DNA from: Mycobacterium sp. AZCC_0083
Lineage (GTDB): Bacteria > Actinomycetota > Actinomycetes > Mycobacteriales > Mycobacteriaceae
Length of the DNA: 64,000 bases
Direction: 5' to 3'
NCBI RefSeq assembly: GCF_014202335.1
Contig: NZ_JACHGP010000017.1
Location: 1-64,000 of the forward strand
A program made the translations under genes and the position numbers. Shown here piece after piece: positions 17,183-25,594 of the stretch. The first letter of the stretch is position 1, and every line of letters begins with the position of its first letter. The notes under the pieces are model-generated. The model was not told the DNA's origin. It saw only the letters and a list, made by a program, of their open reading frames with translations, and searched no databases.

Positions 17183-18013
17183 ATGGGAACTCTTGATGGC
17201 AAGGTCGGCATTGTCACCGGCTCGGGTCGCGGGATCGGCCGCGAGATCGCGCTGAAACTCGCTGCCGAGGGCGCCTCGGTCGTGGTCAACGACCTGGACG
17301 CCGAACCGGCCAAGGAGACCGTCGCCGCGATCGAGACCGCCGGGGGCAACGCGGTCGAATGCTCGGGCAGCGTGACCGATGCGGGATTCGCCGAGCGCTT
17401 CGTGCAGGCTGCCGTCGACAACTTCGGCGGACTGGACATCATCGTCAACAACGCTGGCTACACCTGGGATTCGGTGATCCAGAAGATGACCGACGAGCAG
17501 TGGGACGCCATCCTCGACGTGCACCTCAAGGCGCCGTTCCAGATCCTGCGCGCCGCCCAGCCCGTGATCTCCGCCGCGGTCAAGAAGGCAAAGGCGGCCG
17601 GCGAGCCGGTCCCGTGCCGCAAGGTCGTCAACATCTCCTCGCTCTCGGGGACGGGTGGCAGCATCGGGCAGGCGAACTACTCGGCGGCCAAGGCCGGTGT
17701 CACTGGTCTGACCAAGACCCTCGCGAAGGAGTGGGGCCGCTACAACGTCACCGTCAACTCGGTTGCGTTCGGCATGATCAAGACCCGCCTCACCGAGGCG
17801 CCTGCCGGCGCCGGCGCCACCATCGACGTCGCGGGCAGGGCAATCAAGGTCGGCGTGAACCCGGACGTGCTCACTGCGATGGAACAGTCGATTCCGCTCG
17901 GCCGCGGCGGCTCACCCGTCGAAGCAGCCGGCGCCGTCTACCTGCTGTGCACGCCCGAATCCGACTACGTCAGCGCGCAGACCCTGATCTGCGGCGGCGG
18001 CCTCAACTTCTGA
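17183..18013 (+). CDS. Short-chain dehydrogenase, probable (R)-3-hydroxyacyl-CoA dehydrogenase (276 aa)
   Basis: Classical SDR: TGSGRGIG cofactor loop (about residues 12-19), NNAG, catalytic Ser in INISSLSGTGG-like context (VNISSLSGTG) and Tyr-Lys in YSAAKAG. The C-terminal CGGGLNF is typical of the FabG/17-beta-HSD4 branch. The ATG at 17183 is preferred to an in-frame one nine bases upstream because of the standard MGTLDGKVGIVTG start. Placed between the MaoC pair and acyl-CoA dehydrogenases, it is the expected third step of (R)-type beta-oxidation. Confidence 0.92.
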   Translation: MGTLDGKVGIVTGSGRGIGREIALKLAAEGASVVVNDLDAEPAKETVAAIETAGGNAVECSGSVTDAGFAERFVQAAVDNFGGLDIIVNNAGYTWDSVIQKMTDEQWDAILDVHLKAPFQILRAAQPVISAAVKKAKAAGEPVPCRKVVNISSLSGTGGSIGQANYSAAKAGVTGLTKTLAKEWGRYNVTVNSVAFGMIKTRLTEAPAGAGATIDVAGRAIKVGVNPDVLTAMEQSIPLGRGGSPVEAAGAVYLLCTPESDYVSAQTLICGGGLNF

Positions 18014-18022
18014 GAGACCACA

Positions 18023-19165
18023 ATGTATCGCTCACTTTGGATCGACGACGAGGTCGCCGCGCTGAGGGACATGGCTCGCAAATTCTTCGACACCGAAGGG
18101 GCTCCGAATCGGGAGCGTTGGGAACAGCAGCAGCACGTCGACCGGGAGTTCTGGCTCAAGTCGGCGAAGCTGGGCCTGCTGTGCGCGGCGATACCCGTCG
18201 AATATGGCGGTGGCGGCGGCACACTTGCGCACGACCTGGCGATCTTTGAGGCGGCTTCGGCCAGCGGCGAGATCGGCTTCGGCAATCACGCGCACAGCGG
18301 CGTCGTCGCGCACTACCTGTCGACCTACGGCACCGTGGAGCAGAAGCGGCGCTGGCTTCCCAGGATGGCAACGGGCGAGCTGATCGGCGCAATCGCCATG
18401 ACCGAGCCGGGTGGCGGGTCGGACCTCAAAGCACTTCGCACCACCGCGATCCGCGACGGTGACCATTACCGACTCAACGGCGCGAAGACGTTCATCTCGA
18501 ACGGCGCCACTGCGGACATCATCGTGCTCGTGGTCAAGACCGATCCGGCTGCCACGTCGATCCACGGCATCTCGCTATTGGTCTTGGAGACAGCGGACGC
18601 TACCGGATTCAAGGTCGGCAAGAACTTGAAGAAGGTCGGCATGAAGGCGGCGGACACCGCCGAGCTGTTCTTCGACGACGTTCGAGTACCTGTCGCGAAC
18701 TTGCTCGGTGACGAGGGCAAGGGCTTCAGCTACTCGATGGCCCAGCTCGCCTGGGAGCGGCTGATCATCGCCGTTCTGGGAATAGCCGCGCTGGAGCGAG
18801 CCGTCGAGGAAACCATCGCATACACAAAGCAGCGCAAGGTGTTCGGGCAGGCACTCTTGGACATGCAGAACACCCGATTCGAACTCGCCGAGTGTGCCAC
18901 CATCGCCCACATCGCACGCGTCTTCGTTGACAGCTGTGTCGAGCGCCACCTGCGCGGCGAGCTGGACCCGGCCGCCGCCTCCATGGCCAAGTACTGGGTT
19001 ACCGACATGCAGTGCCAAGTCGTCGACCGTTGTGTGCAGCTGTTCGGCGGATACGGCTACATGCTGGAGTATCCGATCGCCCAGATGTTCATCGACGGAC
19101 GCGCACAACGAATCTACGGCGGCGCCAACGAGATCATGAAAGAACTCATCGCCCGCTCGTTGTAG
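18023..19165 (+). CDS. Acyl-CoA dehydrogenase (380 aa)
   Basis: FAD-dependent dehydrogenase with AIAMTEPGGGSDL, GAKTFISNG and the terminal RIYGGANEIMKELIARSL segment (shown here as IYGGANEIMKEL). The C-terminal YEG glutamate of medium-chain enzymes is Gly here. A Glu is present at position 245 in QLAWERLII, the place used by isovaleryl-CoA and long-chain dehydrogenases, which favour branched substrates. The gene follows the SDR by nine bases in the operon. It and the next gene could form one heteromeric enzyme or two enzymes; sequence does not decide. Confidence 0.92.
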   Translation: MYRSLWIDDEVAALRDMARKFFDTEGAPNRERWEQQQHVDREFWLKSAKLGLLCAAIPVEYGGGGGTLAHDLAIFEAASASGEIGFGNHAHSGVVAHYLSTYGTVEQKRRWLPRMATGELIGAIAMTEPGGGSDLKALRTTAIRDGDHYRLNGAKTFISNGATADIIVLVVKTDPAATSIHGISLLVLETADATGFKVGKNLKKVGMKAADTAELFFDDVRVPVANLLGDEGKGFSYSMAQLAWERLIIAVLGIAALERAVEETIAYTKQRKVFGQALLDMQNTRFELAECATIAHIARVFVDSCVERHLRGELDPAAASMAKYWVTDMQCQVVDRCVQLFGGYGYMLEYPIAQMFIDGRAQRIYGGANEIMKELIARSL

Positions 19166-19255
19166 CCGGGAAGAGGACGAAATGCAGACCATCCGGACCG
19201 GAAACCTGCGCGTCTTGAAATCTTGCCATCCCCACCCACCCACTAGGAGCACACC

Positions 19256-20401
19256 ATGGGCGTTGAGTTCAGCCCGGAACAGCAGGACTTCGCCAAGGCC
19301 ATTGCTGACTTCGCCAGGCGCGAGGCAGGCACCCGAGAGAAGCGGGACCGGCTCACCAACCATGATGCGCACCAGCACAATCAGGCCCTCTACGAGAAGA
19401 TGGCCGAGCTGGGTTGGCTCGGCCTGACGGTCTCGGCGGAGTACGGGGGATCGGACGCCTCCATGGTGGACATGTGCATCCTGCTCGAAGAGACCTCGCG
19501 CGGCATGCTGCCGATCAGCGCGATTGGCCCGACGTTCATCACCGGCGGCCCCTACCAGAGATTCGGCACCGAAGCGCAGAAGGAGAATGTGCTGCGCGGC
19601 ATCGTACGCGGTGCGTCCCAGTCGATTTCGATGTCCGAGCCCGAGGCGGGCTCCGACGTCGGCAACCTCAGCACCAAGGCTGAGAAGACCTCGGAGGGTT
19701 GGCTCATCAATGGCCAGAAGACGTGGTGTTCCAACGCGCACATCTCCGAGAACATCCTGCTCGTAGCGCGCACCGACCGCGGCGGCGGAAAGCACAAGGG
19801 ACTCACCATGTTCCACGTTCCCGCCGATACCGAGGGCCTCAAGATCAGCCCGATCGAGCTGATGGGCGGTCAGAAGGATACCAACGACCTTTACTTCACC
19901 GACGTCGTGCTACCCGCCGAAGCGGTCATCGGCGAAGTCGGCAACGGCTGGCGCCAGCTCATGACCGGGCTCAATTTCGAGCGCCTCATCATCGCGGCCC
20001 AGAACCTCGGTGCCGCTCAGCGCGCGTTCGATGACACCCTCCAGTTCATCAGTCAGCGTAAGCAATTCGGCCGTCCGATCGGGTCATTCCAGGCGCTGCG
20101 GCACCGTGTCGCCGACCTCGCCACCGATATCGAATGCACCAAGCTGCTGGTCTACAGCGTCGCCCGCGAAGCCGACGCCCATCCTGACAAGATGCTCGCC
20201 CGCGAAGCCTCGATGGCCAAGCTCAAGGCCACCGAGACCGCGAAACAGGTCGCACTGGCAGGCATGCAGATGATGGGTGGCTACGGCTACGCCCGAGAGT
20301 TCGACATGGAAAAGCACGTCCGTGGTGCCCTGGTCTCCACGATCCTCGGCGGCACCAGCGAAATCCAACGCGACATCATCGGCAAGACCTACGGCTTGTA
20401 G
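19256..20401 (+). CDS. Acyl-CoA dehydrogenase (381 aa)
   Basis: The second FAD-dependent dehydrogenase of the operon, with SMSEPEAGSDVGN, NGQKTWCSNAH, and the terminal LGGTSEIQRDIIGK. As in its neighbour, the medium-chain YEG glutamate is Gly, while Glu242 in LNFERLIIAAQ occupies the isovaleryl/long-chain position. AGGAG lies before the ATG. Last gene of the six-gene operon; it converges with the CoA-transferase-like gene. The presence of two branched-type dehydrogenases suggests successive cycles or two chain lengths. Confidence 0.93.
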   Translation: MGVEFSPEQQDFAKAIADFARREAGTREKRDRLTNHDAHQHNQALYEKMAELGWLGLTVSAEYGGSDASMVDMCILLEETSRGMLPISAIGPTFITGGPYQRFGTEAQKENVLRGIVRGASQSISMSEPEAGSDVGNLSTKAEKTSEGWLINGQKTWCSNAHISENILLVARTDRGGGKHKGLTMFHVPADTEGLKISPIELMGGQKDTNDLYFTDVVLPAEAVIGEVGNGWRQLMTGLNFERLIIAAQNLGAAQRAFDDTLQFISQRKQFGRPIGSFQALRHRVADLATDIECTKLLVYSVAREADAHPDKMLAREASMAKLKATETAKQVALAGMQMMGGYGYAREFDMEKHVRGALVSTILGGTSEIQRDIIGKTYGL

Positions 20402-20408
20402 ATGTGTG

Positions 20409-20454
20409 AAACGCCAACCCAAACGTCAGCTCGGCGAGAACTCGACCGGCGTTT
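20409..20454. terminator. Possible terminator between convergent operons
   Basis: AAACGCC (20409-20415) can pair with GGCGTTT (20448-20454), followed by T residues, in the 63-base gap between the second acyl-CoA dehydrogenase and the convergent CoA-transferase gene. The loop is long, so support is weak. Confidence 0.25.
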
Positions 20455-20464
20455 TTGCCGGCGA

Positions 20465-21637
20465 TCATTCAGCCTCGCGTTCCGCCGGGTCCTGTTCTGC
20501 CGCACCCGAAGCGAGTAGCGGTTCCGGGTTTATGTCCGACTCGCAGAGCACCTCTATGGTGTGCCGGCCCGGAGTCGGCGGCGCGCTCGACACCATCACC
20601 GGGTGGTCAGCGAACCGAGGTGCCGGCCCGGGCTGGAACAGCCCGTCGCGGGTGAAAACTGCGTTTCGGTCCTTCATGTGCGGGTGCTCGGCAGCCTCGT
20701 GCATGGTCAGCACCGGCGCGACGCATGCGTCCGTGTCTTCGAACGCCGCCGTCCACTCGGCCAGCGTGCGCGCGGCAAACGCCTCCGCGATGACCTTGCG
20801 GGTCGCCTCCCACGTCGTGCGGTCATGTTGCTTTGCCGGATCTACGGCCACCCCCAGGCCCGCCACCAACTGCGCGTAGAACTTGGCTTCGATCGCACCA
20901 ACGGCCATGTGCCGGCCGTCGGCCGTCTCGTAGACCGAGTAGAACGGGGCGCCACCGTCGAGCAGATTGACCCCTCGTTCATCGACCCAAGTGCCGGTGT
21001 TCATTAGTGCGTGAGTGCCCGCGAGCAGGTGGGCGACACCGTCGACGATCGCCGCGTCGACCACCTGTCCGCGCCCGGTCAGCTCGGCCTCGCGCAGGGC
21101 GGCAAGGATGCCGGCGACGAGATACATTGCACCACCGCCGAAATCGCCAATGATGTTGAGCGGGATCTGGGGTGGCCCCCCGGCCTGGCCGATCGCGTGG
21201 AGGGCTCCGGTGATCGCGATGTAGGTGATGTCGTGACCCGCCGTCTGCGCGAGCGGCCCCTCCTGCCCCCAGCCGGTCATCCTGCCGTAGACCAGCTTGG
21301 GGTTGCGCACCCGGCACTCTTCGGGGCCGATGCCGAGCCGCTCGGCCACGCCCGGACGGTGGCCCTCGATCAGGACGTCTGCTCGCTCGACCATGGCCAG
21401 CAGCGCTTCGACCGCATCGGGTCGCTTCAGGTCGAGGATCACGCCGCGCTTGCCACGGTTGAACACGTCCTGCCCTGGTTTGCCCGGAAAGACGCCGAGG
21501 CCGCCGGGGCGTTCGACCCGGACGACCTCGGCGCCCATGTCGGCGAGTGTCATGCCGGCGAACGGCCCAGGTCCCATGCTGCCGATCTCGAGGACCTTGA
21601 CCCCCGCCAGCGGTCCCGTTCTGTTTGACTGCGTCAC
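20465..21637 (-). CDS. Alpha-methylacyl-CoA racemase-type class III CoA enzyme (390 aa)
   Basis: A CaiB/BaiF-fold protein with the full racemase triad in register with the M. tuberculosis enzyme: His135 (TAGHDITY), Asp165 (IIGDFGGG) and Glu250 (VGAIEAKF), each nine residues later than in that enzyme. It should interconvert (2R)- and (2S)-methylacyl-CoA so that branched chains can enter the dehydrogenase step. A CoA-transferase role is possible but less likely with this triad. It follows the VOC gene by 25 bases and shares its operator G. Confidence 0.92.
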   Translation of the reverse strand: MTQSNRTGPLAGVKVLEIGSMGPGPFAGMTLADMGAEVVRVERPGGLGVFPGKPGQDVFNRGKRGVILDLKRPDAVEALLAMVERADVLIEGHRPGVAERLGIGPEECRVRNPKLVYGRMTGWGQEGPLAQTAGHDITYIAITGALHAIGQAGGPPQIPLNIIGDFGGGAMYLVAGILAALREAELTGRGQVVDAAIVDGVAHLLAGTHALMNTGTWVDERGVNLLDGGAPFYSVYETADGRHMAVGAIEAKFYAQLVAGLGVAVDPAKQHDRTTWEATRKVIAEAFAARTLAEWTAAFEDTDACVAPVLTMHEAAEHPHMKDRNAVFTRDGLFQPGPAPRFADHPVMVSSAPPTPGRHTIEVLCESDINPEPLLASGAAEQDPAEREAE

Positions 21638-21662
21638 GCAATCTCCTGGTAGCGAGCCGCTA

Positions 21663-22307
21663 CTACTCGGCCGGCTCCGGCTGGCGCCATGCCTCCCAGG
21701 TCACCAGCGTCCGTACGGGTTCTCCGGCTTCGTAGCGCCGTAGCAGATCTTCGGCATCGATCAAGACACCGACCACGTTCGCCTGCCCCTCGGGAGAGTC
21801 AACGAACTCTTGAGCCGTACCCATTGGCAGGTTATCGATCTGAAGTTCCACCCGGTTGCGGTCGGGGTCGTTGTAGTAGAACGACGTCGTCGGGCCGTGA
21901 TTGACGGTCAGGATCGGCTTGATGTCCTTGTCGCGCAGTCGCACGTAGGTGTTGAGAAGGCCCTCGAGGCTGTCGTAGGTGAATGCGACGTGTTCGAGTC
22001 CGGGTTCGGTTGAGAATTGAAGAGCGTCGGCGCCAGCCGTGGCGGCGCGCTCAGCCTCATCTTGCACCAGGGTGCTGGCACCGAAGGTCTCCGTCTCGCG
22101 ACCGGCTCCGGCTACTTCGATGAGACCGATTCGATGGTGCTCCTCGTCGTAGGTGATGCCGGCGAAAAAGCCACCGGAACCAACCATGCGCGCACCGAGC
22201 ACTTCGCGATACCACGCGACGCTGCGCTCGAGGTTGGACACCCGCAACACCAGGTGTGCGAGTTTGTAAGGGGTTACCTGGCTGCCGTCGATGGGCCGGT
22301 TCGTCAT
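21663..22307 (-). CDS. VOC-superfamily metalloprotein (glyoxalase/extradiol dioxygenase fold, 214 aa)
   Basis: Paired beta-alpha-beta-beta-beta modules with a His-His-Glu metal set: His in YKLAHLVLRV, His in PGLEHVAFTY and Glu in RNRVELQID. AGGAG lies seven bases before the ATG at 22307, which is preferred to an extension reaching 22385 that would run into operator G. It could be a dioxygenase, an epimerase (methylmalonyl-CoA epimerase belongs to this fold) or a glyoxalase; co-transcription with an alpha-methylacyl-CoA racemase makes a CoA-ester epimerase attractive but unproven. Confidence 0.87.
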   Translation of the reverse strand: MTNRPIDGSQVTPYKLAHLVLRVSNLERSVAWYREVLGARMVGSGGFFAGITYDEEHHRIGLIEVAGAGRETETFGASTLVQDEAERAATAGADALQFSTEPGLEHVAFTYDSLEGLLNTYVRLRDKDIKPILTVNHGPTTSFYYNDPDRNRVELQIDNLPMGTAQEFVDSPEGQANVVGVLIDAEDLLRRYEAGEPVRTLVTWEAWRQPEPAE

Positions 22308-22367
22308 GGTGGTCTCCTGTGAGTGCTGGTGGTGCGCCGGTGCTGTCGAGTCGTGAGCAATCTTGCG

Positions 22368-22391
22368 AGTCACTGGTATATTCATGTTACA
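22368..22391 (-). promoter_or_regulatory. Island operator, site G (VOC-racemase operon)
   Basis: AGTCACT and TGTTACA are separated by GGTATATTCA. It ends 60 bases before the VOC ATG, the same distance as at site E and close to site D. The plus-strand CACTGGTAT-ATTCA resembles half of the perfect palindrome at 23216-23244. Confidence 0.65.
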
Positions 22392-22502
22392 TGCAGAGTG
22401 TAGTGCATGGAGTTTCCCTGCGTCGCTGCATTGATCGCACTGGCGGCGAGCAGGATTCCCGGACCACTGGTGCCGGGGGAAGGTCGCGATGGGGATGGGG
22501 CT

Positions 22503-23150
22503 TCAGTTCGGCGTCGTCGACTCTGGGCCCGCGAACAGCTGCGAGGTTGCCGACCGAATCATGGCCACGAGTTCGTCCAACGTTTCGGGCGCGTCGACGG
22601 TGCGGCGGTGCACGGAGACACGCCGTCGGCGATACCACTCCAACGCCGCGAGCCAGACCGTCGCCGAAAGGTAGGGCCGTGGGTCGTTCTGGTGATCGAT
22701 GCCCAGTCGTTCACCGATCAGCTCGGCCAGATCCGCGACCACCTGCTCGCGGCGTACCACGGTTTGGGCTCGCAGCTCGGCAGAGGACTGGGTTAACTCG
22801 GCGCGAAGATCTTCGAGTTGGTTGTCGAATCCCTGGGTGGTGACGAACTGCAGGGTGATAGCGCGCAGTGTGTCCAGAATCGGCTCGTCCAACGGCCGCT
22901 GATGGATCAGACCGCCAATCCGGGCGACGTACACGTCCATGTCGGTGAACAGCACCGACTCCTTGGAACGGAAATGCCGAAAGAACGTCGACGGATCGAC
23001 GTCGGCCCGGTTGGCGATGTCGGTCACCGTCACGTTGTCGAATCCTCGCTCGGCGAACAAGTCCAGTGCTGAACGGGCGAGCACCGAACGTGTCCGCTGC
23101 ACCTTGCGGCAGCGGCGACCAGCCGGTTGCTTGGTTGCAGACTCGTCCAC
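22503..23150 (-). CDS. TetR-family regulator 1 of the catabolic island (215 aa)
   Basis: An N-terminal TetR DNA-binding domain (about residues 20-68) with VTVTDIANRADVDPSTFFRH and FRSKESVLFTDMD, followed by a helical ligand domain. The GTG start lies 65 bases from a perfect 29-base palindrome (site H). A second regulator at 23989 has an almost identical recognition helix and the same length of ligand domain, so both probably read the same operator. Its place in the middle of the racemase, YceI and acyl-CoA genes makes it the prime candidate for the repressor of the WGTNACT-N10 regulon; the ligand may be a branched acyl-CoA. Confidence 0.9.
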   Translation of the reverse strand: MDESATKQPAGRRCRKVQRTRSVLARSALDLFAERGFDNVTVTDIANRADVDPSTFFRHFRSKESVLFTDMDVYVARIGGLIHQRPLDEPILDTLRAITLQFVTTQGFDNQLEDLRAELTQSSAELRAQTVVRREQVVADLAELIGERLGIDHQNDPRPYLSATVWLAALEWYRRRRVSVHRRTVDAPETLDELVAMIRSATSQLFAGPESTTPN

Positions 23151-23215
23151 CCTCGCTCACCGCATCCTCTCGGGCCATCCGAACCTCAGCACCCGCTACG
23201 GGGCAGCGCTACGCA

Positions 23216-23244
23216 GTGATAATACCAGTGACTGGTATTATCAC
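23216..23244. promoter_or_regulatory. Perfect 29-bp palindromic operator, site H (TetR 1 / YceI)
   Basis: The arms GTGATAATACCAGT and ACTGGTATTATCAC are exact inverted copies around a central G. The centre reads CCAGTGACTGG, holding the AGTGACT heptad of the other sites. It lies between the divergent starts of TetR 1 (65 bases away) and YceI (132 bases away), the normal place for an autoregulatory TetR operator. Confidence 0.85.
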
Positions 23245-23376
23245 GTCAGACGCGTAATACTGTGTCGAACCGTGGCGTCTCTGTACGGTGCAAGGTCTTC
23301 CGACGACGGTGAACCATGCTCACCGGTCATACCAACCACCGGCACACATCCTCAAACGAAAGCGCTGGAGGCACTG

Positions 23377-23898
23377 ATGAGCAGTCCGACGATTACCAAC
23401 CTGGCGTCCGTCACCGGATCCTGGATCCTGGATCCGAGTCGGACGGTGATCCGGTTCCAGACCAGTGTCCTGCGGGTGATCAAGGTGAACGGCACGTTCA
23501 GTGCGCTCGAGGGCTGGGCAAGCGTGGATCCCAATGGCGCACTCACCGGATCAGCAGTCATCGACGCCACCTCTATCGATACCAAGATCGCCAAGCGGGA
23601 TACCCACCTTCGCGGTCCCGACTTCTTCGACGTCGAAACGTACCCGAGAATGGTTTTCACGGCGACAACCGGGAAACTCACCAGCGCAGGACAGTTCGAA
23701 CTCATCGGAGACCTCGAAATCCTCGGACAGACGCGACCTCTGACTCTGCGAGCGGAGATCAGCAACACCGGGGGTTCGCTGAAGTTCTCCTCCGAGGTTG
23801 ACATCGACCGCAGAGACTGGGGTATGTCATACGCCGCCCAAATACGGTCCAGCACGAAAATTCACGTGGACATCACTGCCTACTTCAATCGAGCGTAG
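23377..23898 (+). CDS. YceI-family lipid/isoprenoid-binding protein (173 aa)
   Basis: A single YceI beta-barrel domain: the opening TGSWILDPSRTVIRF, the middle HLRGPDFFDVETYPRMVF (seen as LRGPDFFDVETYP), FELIGDLEILGQTRPL and the closing DRRDWGMSY. Members with known structure hold a polyisoprenoid chain or a fatty amide in the barrel. No signal peptide or membrane segment is seen, so it should be cytoplasmic. GGAGG lies close before the ATG. It is divergent from TetR 1 with the palindrome between them, so it probably binds the hydrophobic substrate or inducer of the island. Confidence 0.9.
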   Translation: MSSPTITNLASVTGSWILDPSRTVIRFQTSVLRVIKVNGTFSALEGWASVDPNGALTGSAVIDATSIDTKIAKRDTHLRGPDFFDVETYPRMVFTATTGKLTSAGQFELIGDLEILGQTRPLTLRAEISNTGGSLKFSSEVDIDRRDWGMSYAAQIRSSTKIHVDITAYFNRA

Positions 23899-23988
23899 CC
23901 GGGCCGGGCGTGAGCGTGGATCTTGTGCTACGGCAGACCCTTTGGTCACTTCTCTGGAGGAAAGAGCTGCGGCGGCTGTGTGAACGGA

Positions 23989-24684
23989 CTACGTGGATCT
24001 CTTCTTCCGCCCGGCCGCCGACTTGGGGGACAAGAGCAAGACCGCGGGAGCAGATTGAACAAACTCCACTATGTCATTTACCGCAGTGGTCACGTTCTTC
24101 ACCCGCTTGCGTGTCGATACGTTCCGGTGGCGGAACCAGTCGAACGCCGCGACCCAAACAGTGGCCGCGAGATAGGGCCTCGGATCGGTTTCTGAGTCAA
24201 TGCGCAGATGTTCACCGATCAGCTGGGAAAGTTCGGCAGCCATTCGCTCGCGATGAATGACCACTTGTGCGCGCAATTCTGCTGATGACTCGGTCAACTC
24301 GGCTCGGAGGTTCTCCAGTTCATAGTCGTAGGAGTCGGAAAGCTGGATGGAAACCGCTCGCAGGCTCTCGATCAAGGGCTCGTCGGCCGGCCTCTCGTCA
24401 AGCAACGGCCGAATCGTCGCGACGTAGTTGTCCATGTCGGTGAAGAGCAGGGACTCCTTTGAGCGAAAGTGCCGAAAGAACGTTGAGGGATCTACATCCG
24501 AACGGTCGGCGATGTCGACCACCGTTACCGCATCGAATCCGCGTTCTGAGAAGAGATCCAACGCAGAGCGAGTGAGCGACGCTCGCGTCTGCTGCAACTT
24601 GCGCTCGCGTCTGCCGATTGGCCGTTCGTCTGCGAGCTCGTCTGCAGTCACCGTATGCACCTCGTCTCGTCCAACTTTCAGCAT
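23989..24684 (-). CDS. TetR-family regulator 2, paralogue of TetR 1 (231 aa)
   Basis: A TetR fold whose helix-turn-helix (VTVVDIADRSDVDPSTFFRH, FRSKESLLFTDMD) differs from that of TetR 1 at only a few positions; the ligand domain is also alignable (ENLRAELTESSAELRAQ versus EDLRAELTQSSAELRAQ). The ATG at 24684 is chosen as the first that leaves a normal short N-terminus; the frame is open far upstream without family-like sequence. The C-terminus is Lys/Arg-rich (GRKKRST). The two regulators bracket YceI and could bind the same operators in competition or as a heterodimer. Confidence 0.88.
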   Translation of the reverse strand: MLKVGRDEVHTVTADELADERPIGRRERKLQQTRASLTRSALDLFSERGFDAVTVVDIADRSDVDPSTFFRHFRSKESLLFTDMDNYVATIRPLLDERPADEPLIESLRAVSIQLSDSYDYELENLRAELTESSAELRAQVVIHRERMAAELSQLIGEHLRIDSETDPRPYLAATVWVAAFDWFRHRNVSTRKRVKNVTTAVNDIVEFVQSAPAVLLLSPKSAAGRKKRST

Positions 24685-25157
24685 GCTAGCAGTCGGCAAA
24701 TCTATCCTGTCGGAAGCTGTTGCGGTCTGTAGCCGGGCCGTGTCGAGGTGCGACCAGCGAGCGGAAGCCCGGACGCTCAACGGATCCAGCCGTGGCGGCC
24801 GGCTCTCAGCACGCCATCTCCGGCACCCGGGGGGAAGTTGAAAGCTCGTTGAGATGGCGCCGTATGTCTTCGAGTTCCCACCTCGGTCCTCACAGCTTCG
24901 AGCGTAACGAGGACCCCAAGCATGAGCGGCACACTCGGAGACACGCTCAACACGCAAATACTAGTCACTCTTGTGTGCGAGCCGTTACGCGCGTAGGGTC
25001 ATCTTTGTACTGGACCCGGTGGAGAAGGACAGAATCACTGCCACCCGCCAAGGATTCCCGCTGGCGAGGGCCTTGATGGGTGTCGGCTGCAGCGCGACAT
25101 GCAGTTGCTGCAGCGCGACGATTTGACCGCAAATGCTCGTGAATCGCAGGCAAGATG
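24685..25157. other. Intergenic region with weak operator-like site
   Basis: No gene is supported. At 24963-24986 AGTCACT and, 10 bases later, AGCCGTT form a weak copy of the island operator (site J), preceded by TACT so that ACTAGTCACT resembles site A. It is 278 bases from the start of TetR 2. A very short Cys-rich frame at about 25076-25126 is too small to call. Confidence 0.4.
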
Positions 25158-25319
25158 ATGACATGGACGATATGCGCTGACCGCGCGGCTTGGATGGCGG
25201 AGTGGGCTCAGCGCCGTTGCGAACAGTGGTCTGAGGCTCAGGCGAAAGCCCAAGGGGATACGGGCAAGGGAGAGTCTCCACGGATTTGGGGTCGTGGCTT
25301 CCTGGGGTGGTTGATGTGA
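25158..25319 (+). CDS. Small Trp-rich hypothetical protein (53 aa), phage-type gene cluster
   Basis: The frame MTWTICADRAAWMAEWAQRR... ends GRGFLGWLM and is polar and tryptophan-rich. It overlaps the next gene by four bases (GTGA inside ATGTGAAC), the tight packing common in actinobacteriophage genomes. GGCAAG precedes the ATG weakly. Function unknown. Confidence 0.5.
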   Translation: MTWTICADRAAWMAEWAQRRCEQWSEAQAKAQGDTGKGESPRIWGRGFLGWLM

Positions 25320-25594
25320 ACGCCAGACAGGCATGGGCACTGCTGGCTGCCGCCGTTCTCGGTTATGAAGTCGTCTGCAAGGACGGCCAGCTCCTTAGTG
25401 AATGTGTGGACGAGTGGCTGATGTCTCGCCCGATGCTGACGCGCGCGGTGATAGCTGCTCTCGCGCTTCATCTAGGCAACGCATTACCCGTACGGTTTGA
25501 CGTCGTCTCGCTGGGGTTCACGGCGATCAGAAGAACCTCGCGGTGTTGGCCCCGCGATCGGTGGGGATCGAGTAGAACGCCGCAAGGAGTGTGA
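25316..25594 (+). CDS. Phage-type small protein with hydrophobic segments (92 aa)
   Basis: The product starts VNARQAWALLAAAVLGYEVVC, then DGQLLSECVDEWLMSRPMLTRAVIAALALHLGNALP, here abbreviated. The pattern (short N-terminus, hydrophobic helix, acidic DGQLLSE loop, second hydrophobic helix ending HLGNALP) is one I associate with small proteins of mycobacteriophages (DUF7427-like). The last 20 residues are Arg/Ser-rich and unlike the family, suggesting a frameshift near 25500. The GTG start overlaps the preceding gene. Confidence 0.55.
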   Translation: MNARQAWALLAAAVLGYEVVCKDGQLLSECVDEWLMSRPMLTRAVIAALALHLGNALPVRFDVVSLGFTAIRRTSRCWPRDRWGSSRTPQGV

